NCBI RefSeq assembly: GCF_025822605.1
Contig: NZ_JACKTY010000051.1
Span: 1-64,000, forward strand
Origin: Mycolicibacterium komossense
GTDB lineage: Bacteria > Actinomycetota > Actinomycetes > Mycobacteriales > Mycobacteriaceae
DNA length: 64,000 nt
Reading direction: 5' to 3'
Made by a program: the position numbers and the translations under genes. Positions 41,617 to 50,155 of this stretch are shown one piece after another (the first letter of the stretch is position 1; each line of letters starts with the position of its first letter). The notes beneath the pieces were generated by a model, which was not told where the DNA came from, did not search any database, and saw nothing but the letters and a program-made list of their open reading frames with translations.

Positions 41617-43149
41617 GTGGCGCACTTGTCAATGTGGATGGGAGCGGGCGTGCTGGCAGCAGGAGTCTCTGCCGCACTGATCGTCGGAGCCGATGTTGCG
41701 AGCGCTGACACGGGGGCGGACAGCTCGACGTCCGGTACCGGCGCGAGCTCATCGGATAAGGGTGACCGGCCTGGCCCCAAGCGGTCCACGCGCCGCGCCA
41801 GTGATTCGTCCGGTCAGAACAAAACCGCTGCCAAGCAGGCGCGCGACGGGCAGGTGGTGGCCCAGCAGAACATCACTGCACCGGCTGCTGCGGAGCCCGA
41901 GGCCGCTGCTCCGGAGCCGTTGTCCAGCACCGTGGTAGGCGGGTCTGTGGTCAGTAAAGCGTCCGCGCCGCGGGTAATGTCAGCGACCCTCCAGTCGGCG
42001 GCCGTGCCGGCCGCCGCTGCCCCAACGGTAACGCTGCAGCTGCCGCCGTTGCCGGACTTCGTCCAGTCGGTGGTCTTCGACTTCATCGGCGTGGTCGTCA
42101 CGATTGCGTCCGGGGCACCTGCGGTACCTCCGGGCAGCAATGTCACCGTGAAGAGCTCGACCTTGGAGCTCGCCCAAGGCCACACCGTGCCCGCCGACTG
42201 GTACTACCCGGACACCGATGAGCCGCCGCAGCGAATGATCCTGCTGCAACATGGGTTCCTCGGGGTGGGTGCGATGTACAGCTGGACCGCGGCGTACCTG
42301 GCGCAGAGCACCAACAGTGTGGTCGTCGTTCCCACCCTCTCGTCGAATCGGTATGTCCAAGGCGGGTTCTGGCTGGGCGACGACCAGGTGTACCGGGCGA
42401 CCGCCAACTTGTTCCTGGGTGACCGCGACGCGCTGACAGCCAGCGCGCTGGCCGCGGGCTATGCCAAGAAGTACGGCGCCGGGGTACCACTGCCGGACCA
42501 ATTCGTTCTGGTCGGCCATTCGCTCGGCGGCGGTGTGGTCTCCGGTGCCGCCGGCTACTACGCCGAAGCGGTCGCCGCGAGTGGGGCCGAAAACCAGCTG
42601 GCCGGAGTCATTCTGCTCGACGCGGCGCCGCCGGGGAACGTGCTGCCCGACGCGCTGGACAAGCTGGACGGACTCGGTATCTACGTTCCGGTGCTGGAAC
42701 TGGGTGCACCCAAGGCCGCCATCAGCAAGGTGGATGTGGCGTTGAACCAACACCGGCCGGGCAGCTTCAACGGTGTTGTGCTGGCCAACGGTATGCACCT
42801 GGATGCCATGCAGGGTGGCACCTGGCTCATCCAGTGGGCCGCGCATGTGATGTACGGCGGGCCGTCTACACCGCAAAACCTTTCGGCTGCACAAACACTC
42901 ATCGCGGGCTGGGCCAACGACATGTTCGCAGGTGGCATCGATCCGGCAACCGGACAATGCCAGGGGACCGGATGTGTAGGCATTTACGGAGGCTTGGGAC
43001 AAACACTTGAGATTGCCACCCCTGATGGACCTGCCTCCGGGGCCGTGATCGGCGCCGCGGCATCGTCGACCGAGTTTCAACCGCTGCCGGCGACCTCCCT
43101 GATCGCCGCGCGGGCACCGGTGCCCTCGGGTTTGCTCCTTCGAGTCTGA
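41617..43149 (+). CDS. Secreted lipase-like alpha/beta hydrolase with disordered linker
   Basis: A 510-residue product from GTG 41617 (TTGGGGGA upstream); TTG 41587 is an alternative. A signal peptide (MWMGAGVLAAGVSAALIVGADVASA) is followed by about 110 residues rich in Ser, Ala, Thr and Lys/Arg, then a hydrolase: LLQHGFLGVGAMY (oxyanion region), VLVGHSLGGGVVSGAAG (nucleophile Ser), LLDAAPP and GMHLDAMQGG (likely His). The C-terminal part has one Cys pair (CQGTGC). It is secreted to the envelope; a lipid ester substrate is inferred. Confidence 0.75.
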   Translation: MAHLSMWMGAGVLAAGVSAALIVGADVASADTGADSSTSGTGASSSDKGDRPGPKRSTRRASDSSGQNKTAAKQARDGQVVAQQNITAPAAAEPEAAAPEPLSSTVVGGSVVSKASAPRVMSATLQSAAVPAAAAPTVTLQLPPLPDFVQSVVFDFIGVVVTIASGAPAVPPGSNVTVKSSTLELAQGHTVPADWYYPDTDEPPQRMILLQHGFLGVGAMYSWTAAYLAQSTNSVVVVPTLSSNRYVQGGFWLGDDQVYRATANLFLGDRDALTASALAAGYAKKYGAGVPLPDQFVLVGHSLGGGVVSGAAGYYAEAVAASGAENQLAGVILLDAAPPGNVLPDALDKLDGLGIYVPVLELGAPKAAISKVDVALNQHRPGSFNGVVLANGMHLDAMQGGTWLIQWAAHVMYGGPSTPQNLSAAQTLIAGWANDMFAGGIDPATGQCQGTGCVGIYGGLGQTLEIATPDGPASGAVIGAAASSTEFQPLPATSLIAARAPVPSGLLLRV

Positions 43150-43249
43150 CCGGGGCTGGACCTCCGTATTGAGATCGGACAGTAACGCCAACGGTGGGTT
43201 CGTGACGGACGGCGGGGTTTAGCCGGCCGGCGGAGGCCGCACCGGGGTG

Positions 43250-44029
43250 CTAGTTGGTTGCCGCCGCTCTATTCCGCTGGCGTACCGACGATTTCGTCGT
43301 CTTCCCGGAACCTTTGGACTTCGGACCCGTTGCGATCAGTCGCTCGGCATGGTCGAGGATGCAGTTGAGCGCGTATTCGAAGTTCGCGTCATCGGTGGTG
43401 GCAATCCGGTGCAGGCCGTCGGCGGTCGCCTTCGCCAGCAAGGGGGTGCTCTCCGGGTCGATCGCCATCCGGTCGTCGAGTTGCGCGCCGGTGCCATCGG
43501 CCGAGGCCAGGTTCTTTTCGTAGAGCCGTTGCAGCACCACCGAACCGCGAACGTGTACGGAGACTGCCGAATACGTTTCGAAGGCGTCCTCGGCCGAGAG
43601 GCCGGCCTCGACCAGGCTGGCAATCGACTTCTCCACCTCGAGAACCCCCAGCTGGGCGGCCTTCGGGCTGAGGGCGGACCGGATCAAAATCAGATCGCAC
43701 AGGATCGGGTTGCCCATGAACGTCTTTCGCATCGTCCAGGCGTGGTTGTGCAGCGTTTCGCGCCAGTCGTCGGCTGCGACGTACGGGGTGGCGAAGACGT
43801 AGGTGCGCAGCGCCTGATCGGTCATCGCACTGAGCAGGTCGTCCTTCTTGCGGAAGTACCAGTAGATGCTCGTGACGCCGACCCCGAGGTGGCGGCCGAG
43901 TAACGGCATGCTCAGGTTGTCGATGCCGACCTCTTCGGCAAGTTCGAACGCCCCTTTGATGATGTCATCGGGGTTGATGGAGCCGCGCTCGCGTCGTTGC
44001 CGCTTATCGGTGGTTGCCTGCTTTGCCAC
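43250..44029 (-). CDS. TetR-family regulator with TetR_C-type ligand domain
   Basis: A 259-residue product from GTG 44029, with GGAGG 7 bp upstream; ATG 44053 is an alternative. The helix-turn-helix is NLSMPLLGRHLGVGVTSIYWYFRKKDDLL. The long C-terminal domain and a basic tail (KSKGSGKTTKSSVRQRNR) are as in several mycobacterial TetR proteins. Convergent with the lipase gene. The strong palindrome at 44256-44274 upstream could be its operator. Confidence 0.82.
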   Translation of the reverse strand: MAKQATTDKRQRRERGSINPDDIIKGAFELAEEVGIDNLSMPLLGRHLGVGVTSIYWYFRKKDDLLSAMTDQALRTYVFATPYVAADDWRETLHNHAWTMRKTFMGNPILCDLILIRSALSPKAAQLGVLEVEKSIASLVEAGLSAEDAFETYSAVSVHVRGSVVLQRLYEKNLASADGTGAQLDDRMAIDPESTPLLAKATADGLHRIATTDDANFEYALNCILDHAERLIATGPKSKGSGKTTKSSVRQRNRAAATN

Positions 44030-44255
44030 GAAGGCACCTCCATCGACGTTCATCCCGCGTATGCAGGGCCCCCGAGTTCCTGGGGTGATTGGTCAAATTT
44101 ACCGGCTACCGTGGGGTGAATGTGTCTACGCGAGCATCTCCCCGTCCAGCAGCACCGTCAACCTTACCGGTAGCCATCCCGTCGACAGGTTCCACAACAG
44201 GCCCCTGAGACGAGTGGCACAATGCGGATTCGGCGTCTACCTGCATGCTTACTAT

Positions 44256-44274
44256 TACTGTAGTAAGTACAGTA
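44256..44274. promoter_or_regulatory. 19 bp palindrome, TetR-type operator candidate
   Basis: TACTGTAGTAAGTACAGTA is almost a perfect palindrome (TACTGTA...TACAGTA), in an A/T-rich stretch that also has CTTACTA...TAGTAAG. It lies 227 bp upstream of the TetR gene and directly before an SDR remnant whose promoter it may once have controlled. Confidence 0.55.
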
Positions 44275-44289
44275 CGAGTTCCGGTATAC

Positions 44290-44406
44290 CAAGACGTTGG
44301 TGACGGAGCGGCCGTCGGGCGCGCTTTCGGGCAGGTGCATCGGCGCTGGGATGGCGAGCTCAACATCCTGGTCAACTCTGCCGGCCCGAACGTCAAGGGC
44401 AATCAG
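44290..44406 (+). pseudogene. Fragment of a short-chain dehydrogenase gene
   Basis: The plus strand reads QDVGDGAAVGRAFGQVHRRW and then GELNILVNSAGPNVKGN, the middle of an SDR (DV-D block, helix, LVNSAG). Neither the cofactor loop before nor the Ser/Tyr/Lys site after is present. It is a 39-codon relic in the 0.8 kb gap between the TetR and PGRS-like genes. The rest of the gap, 44407-44734, shows no recognisable gene. Confidence 0.65.
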
Positions 44407-44734
44407 TCCGCCGGACCCAGTGGCTCAGAGCGCAACCCGCGAAGGTAAGCACAATCTGAACGAGTAGCTAACCCCTTGCGAACTCAAACTCGCGCTGTTC
44501 TCGCTTGTGTCGCAGTCGAGATGGCCTCGCTGGAGGCGTGACCGGGCTGCTATCGGGTGCGGGCTTGACGGCCTCACGCCGATGGGTGTTGAAGAGTTCC
44601 GCTACGCCAGTGCGGTTTCCGCTGATTCATCCGGAAGGGCCGCTGGTGGCTATCGGGTGGCGATGTGCGTCCTGGCCCTGGTCTGCCGCCCGCGCCGAGC
44701 TCTGGCGAATATTGACGATGCCGGAAACTTTTTC

Positions 44735-44763
44735 TTGACGGCTATATAGCAAAGCCATACATT
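44735..44763 (+). promoter_or_regulatory. SigA-like promoter of the PGRS-like gene
   Basis: TTGACG at 44735-44740 and TACATT at 44758-44763 are spaced by 17 bp in an A/T-rich stretch (gctatatagcaaagcca). The predicted start is near 44770, giving a leader of about 70 bp to GTG 44841. Confidence 0.55.
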
Positions 44764-44840
44764 AATCGTGCTCTTTCACAGCAAGCGCACAGCACGCTCA
44801 CCTGGGCCGGGTGAGTGACACCCGCAGGAGGGGATTCATC

Positions 44841-46361
44841 GTGTCCACAGACCGCCCGACACAGCCAGGTGCACTGCGTCTTCCAGCGCGGCACTATCTC
44901 GCCACCGGAGTCGCGGGGGCCGCGATGGTCGGGGTCGGTGTCTTGTTCGCCTCCGCGCCCGATCAGCCGACGCCGGTGACGATGGGAATCCAACTCGCCT
45001 CGACGGAGTCGCCGCTGCCGCTGCCGCCCACGACCTGCTTGGTCGAGAGCCCCGGTTGTGGCAGCGCGCCCGCCGCGAACGCCCTTGTCGGGGCTGGAGC
45101 TACCGGAGCATCGCCGCTGGATCTGCAGCCGATAATCGGCCAAGGTGGCTGGCTGATCGGTGATGGCATCGACGCTGTCGAGGGTTGCGTCGGAACTGCC
45201 TGCAACGGCGGCAACGCCGGACTGCTCTGGGGTAGCGGCGGCGATGGCTTCGACGGCGGTAAGGGCGGCAACGCCGGACTGTTGTTCGGCGACGGTGGTG
45301 CTGGCGGTCGCGGTCTGGACGCTGTCTACAACGAGAACGGACAGCGGACCGCCCCGACCAAGGGTGGCGATGGCGGTCGCGGGGCAATCCTGTTCGGCAA
45401 CGGCGGGGCCGGTGGCGACGGCGGCAAGGATGAGAACAGTTTGGATTCGACCGTCGCCGGTGCGAATAATGCCGTCGGCGCAAAGGGCGGAAGTGGCGGT
45501 GTCGCAGGTCTTTTCGGCGGCAACGGCGGTGACGGCGGATGGGGCGGCGACGCCTACTCGGCGAACGGGAACGCCACTTCCGGTGTGGGCGGCAAGGGCG
45601 GAGCTGCAGCGAGCGGGTCCGGCGGTTGGGGTGGTGACGGCGGCAACGCGCAGGCCAACGTGGGCAACGCGGTCGGCGGAGCCGGAGGTCTCGGCGGAGA
45701 CTCGGTCAACGGCAATGGCGGTGAGGGCGGTTGGGGCGGTGACGCTGCTGCTTATGGAAAGGGCACGACGGCCACCGGCGGTGCCGGTGGGACAGGCGGC
45801 AGCACCGTGGTCGGTTCCGGAGGCTACGGCGGCAGAGGTGGCGAGGGCGATGCGTACACCGACGCCGACGGCGTCGGTGGTGACGGCGGCGCCGGCGGCA
45901 GCGCCGTGGTCGGCAATGGCGGCAAGGGCGGCAACGGCGGCTTGGCCAATCCGGTCAACGGAGATGCCACCGGCGGCCAGGGCGGAGCTGGTGGCAGTTC
46001 GGCGGTGGTCGGCGCGGGAGGCGCGGGCGGAGCTGGCGGCGACGCGGACATCGAGGGTGTCGAGCAGGAAGTGACGCTCCCGGGCGGCGGCACCGTCACT
46101 GTTATCGGGTCACTCGGCAACGGCCAGGGCGGTAACGGCGGAGTGGGCGGCCGCGGCGGCGTGCTCGCCGGAACCGGCGGTGCCGGCGGTGCCGGCGGTA
46201 GTTCGAGCGTTCCGGCGATCATGCCGGATGGTAAGGGCGGCAAGCCGACTGCAGGGACCGGTGGTACCGGTGGAGCCGGCGGAGTGGGCGGTGCACCTGG
46301 CAAGAAGGGCGCCAACGGCAGTGCGACGCATCGTTCGGACAATTCCGGCGCCGGCAACTGA
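44841..46361 (+). CDS. PGRS-like glycine-rich surface protein without PE domain
   Basis: A 506-residue product from GTG 44841, with GCAGGAGGGG upstream. Residues 1-60 contain a basic stretch and one hydrophobic segment (YLATGVAGAAMVGVGVLFASA) instead of a PE domain. Residues about 90-490 are almost only GGxGG repeats (GGNGGDGGWGGDA, GGAGGAGGDA) with alternating Asn, Asp, Ala and Val, as in PGRS proteins, which form polyglycine-II like helices and bind Ca2+. A Cys pair lies in CVGTAC. Two bases separate it from the C39-like peptidase gene. Function unknown; surface exposure is likely. Confidence 0.78.
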   Translation: MSTDRPTQPGALRLPARHYLATGVAGAAMVGVGVLFASAPDQPTPVTMGIQLASTESPLPLPPTTCLVESPGCGSAPAANALVGAGATGASPLDLQPIIGQGGWLIGDGIDAVEGCVGTACNGGNAGLLWGSGGDGFDGGKGGNAGLLFGDGGAGGRGLDAVYNENGQRTAPTKGGDGGRGAILFGNGGAGGDGGKDENSLDSTVAGANNAVGAKGGSGGVAGLFGGNGGDGGWGGDAYSANGNATSGVGGKGGAAASGSGGWGGDGGNAQANVGNAVGGAGGLGGDSVNGNGGEGGWGGDAAAYGKGTTATGGAGGTGGSTVVGSGGYGGRGGEGDAYTDADGVGGDGGAGGSAVVGNGGKGGNGGLANPVNGDATGGQGGAGGSSAVVGAGGAGGAGGDADIEGVEQEVTLPGGGTVTVIGSLGNGQGGNGGVGGRGGVLAGTGGAGGAGGSSSVPAIMPDGKGGKPTAGTGGTGGAGGVGGAPGKKGANGSATHRSDNSGAGN

Positions 46362-46362
46362 C

Positions 46363-47595
46363 ATGCGGAGCGTGAAATCCATCGCGCGGACCAGCGCCTG
46401 CTCGTTCGCTCTCGGTGTCGGCCTGGCCATCGCTGCCGGTGGTGGCGCGGCGGTGGCCGATGCCTCTCCGATCGACAGCGGTTCAACCTCGTCCGCCAGT
46501 CCGGCGGCGTCCTCGGGGAACACCGGGGCGGGCGCACAGTCGTCCTCGGCGCAGGCCCGTCGCGGCCAGCCGTCGTCGACAGCTGGCCCGTCGCGGCTGT
46601 CACCCCAGTCCGGGCGAGTGAGTGCGCAGTCGACCAAGGCCGTGTCCGATGAGGTCTCGGCGGCCACGAGTGTCGTCAGGATCGCCAGATCGTCAGGGCC
46701 GGCCGTGGTCAGGGCGGCCGGCGTCATCGCACCGCCGGTGACACCGAACGTGCCGGTGTCGCCGACGGCACCGGTGACGCAGACGGTCGTCGGCGCGGTG
46801 ACATCGGCCGCGCGTGACGTCGAGCAGGGCCGGATGTACGGCAATCCGGCATTGAACTCCAAGTACTGGGTCGCGCAGTCGTCGTCGAACTGCGTACTGA
46901 TGGCGACGGCGATGGTCATCGGTCAGCTCACCGGTAAGACGCCGACCGAGGCGCAGATCGTGTTCGAAGCCTCGACCACGCCCAGCGTCGATCCGGACCG
47001 CGCGGGCCGGAACATGTACCTGGGCCTGAAGAGTAACGAGGGCGTCGACAGACAGGACGCGATGAAGCTGTTGGCCAACCACGGGATCAACAGCACACTG
47101 ACCACCTACCCCGGTGACCCCGACGCGGCCCTCGAGGTGGTGAAGGCTGCGCTGGACCGCCCCGACCAGGCCGTCATGGTGTCGATTGATGCGGACTACA
47201 TCTGGAGCCGTCTGGACCCGCGTCAGCGGCCAACCGCGGACGTGGCCAACACGACCAACCACATGGTGGCGCTGGTCGGAGTGGATACCAGCACCAACAC
47301 CGTCTACCTCAACGACAGTGGCTGGGACACCGTCAATCCCGCGACCGGCAGGCCGTGGGGACAGAACGAGGCGGTTCCGCTGGATGTCTTCATCAAGGCC
47401 TGGAGTGCAGGTGACTACCGCACGATCGTCGCCACGGCAGACGGTGACCCCAAGCCTCAGACCGCATGGGTCAATATCGCACCGCGTCGCGACACGCTCC
47501 ATTACACGGTGAACACGCCGAGCAGCCTCAGCGATCTGCGCACCGAGGATCCCGACGCGGCCGCACACTGGGTCCATTACCGCAATAACGCCTGA
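46363..47595 (+). CDS. Secreted C39-like cysteine peptidase, copy 1
   Basis: A 410-residue product: signal peptide (ACSFALGVGLAIAAGGGAAVADA), a disordered Ser/Ala linker to about 150, then a papain-like Peptidase_C39_2-type domain. The catalytic Cys is in SSSNCVLMATAMVIGQLTGK, the His in NTTNHMVALVGVD, and the third residue in VYLNDSGWDTV. GRPWGQNEAVPLD and a conserved end (DPDAAAHWVHYRN) follow. It starts 2 bp after the Gly-rich gene. The target is not known; cleavage after Gly-Gly is possible but not shown. Confidence 0.75.
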   Translation: MRSVKSIARTSACSFALGVGLAIAAGGGAAVADASPIDSGSTSSASPAASSGNTGAGAQSSSAQARRGQPSSTAGPSRLSPQSGRVSAQSTKAVSDEVSAATSVVRIARSSGPAVVRAAGVIAPPVTPNVPVSPTAPVTQTVVGAVTSAARDVEQGRMYGNPALNSKYWVAQSSSNCVLMATAMVIGQLTGKTPTEAQIVFEASTTPSVDPDRAGRNMYLGLKSNEGVDRQDAMKLLANHGINSTLTTYPGDPDAALEVVKAALDRPDQAVMVSIDADYIWSRLDPRQRPTADVANTTNHMVALVGVDTSTNTVYLNDSGWDTVNPATGRPWGQNEAVPLDVFIKAWSAGDYRTIVATADGDPKPQTAWVNIAPRRDTLHYTVNTPSSLSDLRTEDPDAAAHWVHYRNNA

Positions 47596-47631
47596 CCGGT
47601 CGGTCCATCACCGAAAGCCCAAGGAGCAGAG

Positions 47632-48891
47632 ATGAAGTCAGCGAGATCTGTGGCCCGGACCGGGGCATGTGCGTTCGCTCTGGGTGTGGGGCTTGCGCTT
47701 GCCGCCGGCGCGGGGGCGGCCGACGCGAACGCGGCTCCGGCCGGCGCGGGGTCATCGAGCGGTTCGTCATCGAATACCGGCGCGTCGGCCTCGGGTGACG
47801 GCTCATCGTCGGTGACGGGACATCGTCGTGCGCAGGGGGCGAAACCGTCCGTCGCGGCGCGAACGACGGTCGCATCTTCGTCGGCGCCGACCACCAAATC
47901 GGTCACCGTCAGAACGGCGGAGTCCGGCGAAAGTCGTTCGGCCGCAGTGTTCTCTGCCACCGCTCAGAGCGGTTCGGCAGCCGACATCCCGGCATCGCTG
48001 ACGCGGCGCAGCGTCAGTCGTAGCAGCCTGTTGGCGCCCGCTATCGGCGGCACGACCACCGCGCCGGTGTCGCCCGCCGTGCCGGTACCGGCTACTCAGC
48101 CCCTGGTGGACGCCCTGGGGCTCGCCGCGCGCGAGGCCGAAGGCCGGATGTACGGGAACCCGACCCTCAATTCGAAGTACTGGGTGGCCCAGCACTCGAT
48201 GAACTGCATGCTGATGGCGACTGCAGCCGTGATCGGTCAGCTCACCGGTAAAACGCCCACCGAACCCCAGATCGTCTTCGAGGCGTCCACCACACCCAGC
48301 GTCGTCGTCGAGGGCACGAACATGTACCTGGGACTGAAGAGCAACACGGGTGTCCGCACCCAGGATGCTCTGGCGCTGCTGCGAAATCACGGCATCAGCA
48401 CCGATCTGACGGCATACACCAACAGCGACGCCGCGATGGAGGCCCTCAAGACCGCTATCGACGATCCGGACAAGGCTGTGATCGTCGCCGTCAACGGCGG
48501 TGTCATCTGGCACGCGACCTACGGCAGCGATCTGCCGCCTAACGCCAACGTCGCCAACCACGCCGTGGTCGTCATCGGGGTGGACACCGCCAACAACATC
48601 GTGCACCTGAACGACAGTGGGATGAGCGATCAGTTCAACCAGGCCACCGGCCGGCCGTGGGGTCAGGACCTGCAAGTCCCGCTGGATGACTTCATCCAGG
48701 CGTGGAAGACCAGCAACTACCTCCTGATGAGCGCCTCGGTCACCGCAAACCCGGAACCGCGCGCAGCGTGGGTCGACCTGGCTCCACGCCGCGATATCGC
48801 CAACTACCTGGTGAATACTCCGTTCGCCCTGGGTGACTTGCGCAACACGGATCCGGATGCGGCCGCCCACCTGGCGCACTACCGCAACTAG
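47632..48891 (+). CDS. Secreted C39-like cysteine peptidase, copy 2
   Basis: A 419-residue paralogue of the previous gene, 36 bp downstream with AAGGAG before the ATG. Same layout: signal peptide (ACAFALGVGLALAAGAGAADA), linker, then MYGNPTLNSKYWVAQ, HSMNCMLMATAAVIGQLTGK (Cys), NVANHAVVVIGVD (His), HLNDSG (Asn/Asp) and DPDAAAHLAHYRN. The catalytic domains are more than half identical, the linkers are not. A tandem duplication that kept all catalytic residues in both copies. Confidence 0.75.
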   Translation: MKSARSVARTGACAFALGVGLALAAGAGAADANAAPAGAGSSSGSSSNTGASASGDGSSSVTGHRRAQGAKPSVAARTTVASSSAPTTKSVTVRTAESGESRSAAVFSATAQSGSAADIPASLTRRSVSRSSLLAPAIGGTTTAPVSPAVPVPATQPLVDALGLAAREAEGRMYGNPTLNSKYWVAQHSMNCMLMATAAVIGQLTGKTPTEPQIVFEASTTPSVVVEGTNMYLGLKSNTGVRTQDALALLRNHGISTDLTAYTNSDAAMEALKTAIDDPDKAVIVAVNGGVIWHATYGSDLPPNANVANHAVVVIGVDTANNIVHLNDSGMSDQFNQATGRPWGQDLQVPLDDFIQAWKTSNYLLMSASVTANPEPRAAWVDLAPRRDIANYLVNTPFALGDLRNTDPDAAAHLAHYRN

Positions 48892-48907
48892 GCCGGAATT
48901 CGGCCGG

Positions 48908-49017
48908 TCAGGCGCTGACGAACGCCGGCGGTTCGACCGCGGTCGGGTCTGAATTGGCGATCGGTAAGCCCGTGAGCCGACGGCCGACGTCGGAGACGCC
49001 GCCTTCCACGAGGAGAC
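48908..49017 (-). pseudogene. Possible C-terminal remnant of a lost gene
   Basis: Just downstream of the TetR stop the reverse strand reads SGLLVEGGVSDVGRRLTGL then PIANSDPTAVEPPAFVSA and a stop at 48910-48908, with clean codon use for about 36 codons and no start of its own. I do not recognise the family. It could be the tail of a gene lost by deletion, or chance. Confidence 0.3.
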
Positions 49018-49020
49018 CGC

Positions 49021-49635
49021 TCAGGTTGCTCCGTAATCTCGAACAGCCCGCGCGCGCGCACGTTCGAGCTCCCGGGCCAGATCGAACCGGTCTGGCATCA
49101 CGATCCAGTGGAACGCAATGCCGAAACCCGCTGTGCTGATGTCGCTGACCGCCAGATCTACGTCGATATCGGGCCGAACGGAGCCGTCGACGATGCCGTT
49201 TCGCAGTCCGTCCTCGACAGCCGCTACGCCGCGCTCAAGCCAGGTCTGCAGCCGCATGCGTACCGGTGAGGTGGTCTTGACCGCCTCGAAGGTCATGACG
49301 AACATCGCCCGCAGAAAGTCTCGGTCTTCGGCATACAACTCCTGTATGCGGCCGAAATGTGCCACCGCGTTGTCCATCCCGGTAGCGGCGGGCTGAGGTC
49401 CTGGCAGCACGCGCTGCACGTAGCCGTGCTCAAAAAACGCGTCCAGGATGGCGTCTTTGCTGCCGTACCGCGCGTGCACCATGGCCCGGCTGTAGCCGGC
49501 GCGGCGGCCGATCTCCGCGGCTGTGGTTGCCTCCCAGCCTTTCTCGGTAATCAACTCGGCGGCCGCCTCGACGAGGCGACGGCTGGAGATCTCGACGCGC
49601 TGCGGTTGAGTGAGACCGCGGGCGGGAGAAGGCAC
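49021..49635 (-). CDS. TetR-family regulator
   Basis: A 204-residue product. The helix-turn-helix is TTAAEIGRRAGYSRAMVHARYGSKDAIL at about 37-65, after ISSRRLVEAAAELITEKGW. The ligand domain includes AHFGRIQELYAEDRDFLRAMF. It is divergent from the SnoaL-LLM pair at 49766, separated by 130 bp with an A/T-rich palindrome, and probably controls that pair and itself. Confidence 0.86.
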   Translation of the reverse strand: MPSPARGLTQPQRVEISSRRLVEAAAELITEKGWEATTAAEIGRRAGYSRAMVHARYGSKDAILDAFFEHGYVQRVLPGPQPAATGMDNAVAHFGRIQELYAEDRDFLRAMFVMTFEAVKTTSPVRMRLQTWLERGVAAVEDGLRNGIVDGSVRPDIDVDLAVSDISTAGFGIAFHWIVMPDRFDLARELERARARAVRDYGAT

Positions 49636-49654
49636 CCTTGCATATTAGACATGC

Positions 49655-49669
49655 AGCAATTATGTTGCT
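49655..49669. promoter_or_regulatory. Palindrome between TetR and SnoaL-LLM genes
   Basis: AGCAATTATGTTGCT is AGCAA-N5-TTGCT in the A/T-rich stretch 20 bp upstream of the TetR start. TGCAT...ATGCA arms lie next to it. A TetR operator is likely but not proven. Confidence 0.5.
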
Positions 49670-49765
49670 TGTCTTGCGTCAAATATCCACAGAGGGAGTT
49701 CGGGATAGCGCACCGGCTCGGCGGCTGCGCCCCGAAGCCATCGACAAGATCGAGGCCCTGGAGGC

Positions 49766-50155
49766 ATGCAGGTGAGCACGACGACCAGAACTGCACGTGA
49801 GGTGGTCGAGCTCTACAACTTTGTGGTCTGGAATCAGCGCAACTTCGCTCTTGCCGAGGAACTGCTGGGAGACAGCGTGATCCGGCATGACGTCGGCGAG
49901 TCACATCGTCTGACCCACGAGCAGGCCGTCGCCCGGATCGCCGACCGCTGGGAGATGTTCGAGAGCATCCGATTCGATCTCAATCTCGTCGTGGCCGGCG
50001 ACGACGATGAACACGTCGCAATCGTGTACCAGTCGCCCATGACGTTGAAGGACGGCACCGTCGCGACTGTCGGGAGTATGGAGATCTTCCGCGTGGTCGA
50101 CGGCAGAATCACCGAAGTCTGGAATTGTGGCTACAAACAAGGAGTTTGGCAGTGA
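49766..50155 (+). CDS. SnoaL-like (NTF2 fold) protein
   Basis: A 129-residue product (ATG 49766, or GTG 49772 as in MSTTTRT). The block AREVVELYNFVVWNQRNFALAEELLGD, then RHDVGESHRLTHEQAVARI and GSMEIFRVVDGRITEVWNCG is typical of SnoaL-like polyketide cyclase/isomerase folds. It overlaps the LLM gene by 4 bp (GTGA), suggesting joint action on one substrate. Reaction unknown. Confidence 0.8.
   Translation: MQVSTTTRTAREVVELYNFVVWNQRNFALAEELLGDSVIRHDVGESHRLTHEQAVARIADRWEMFESIRFDLNLVVAGDDDEHVAIVYQSPMTLKDGTVATVGSMEIFRVVDGRITEVWNCGYKQGVWQ

Noticed and set aside
44450..44734. Short open frames of 77-80 codons before the PGRS-like gene
   Set aside because: Two overlapping frames, neither with family similarity or consistent codon use; treated as non-coding upstream region.
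44841..46361. PE_PGRS gene
   Set aside because: The Gly-rich part fits, but the N-terminus has a single hydrophobic segment and no PE domain.
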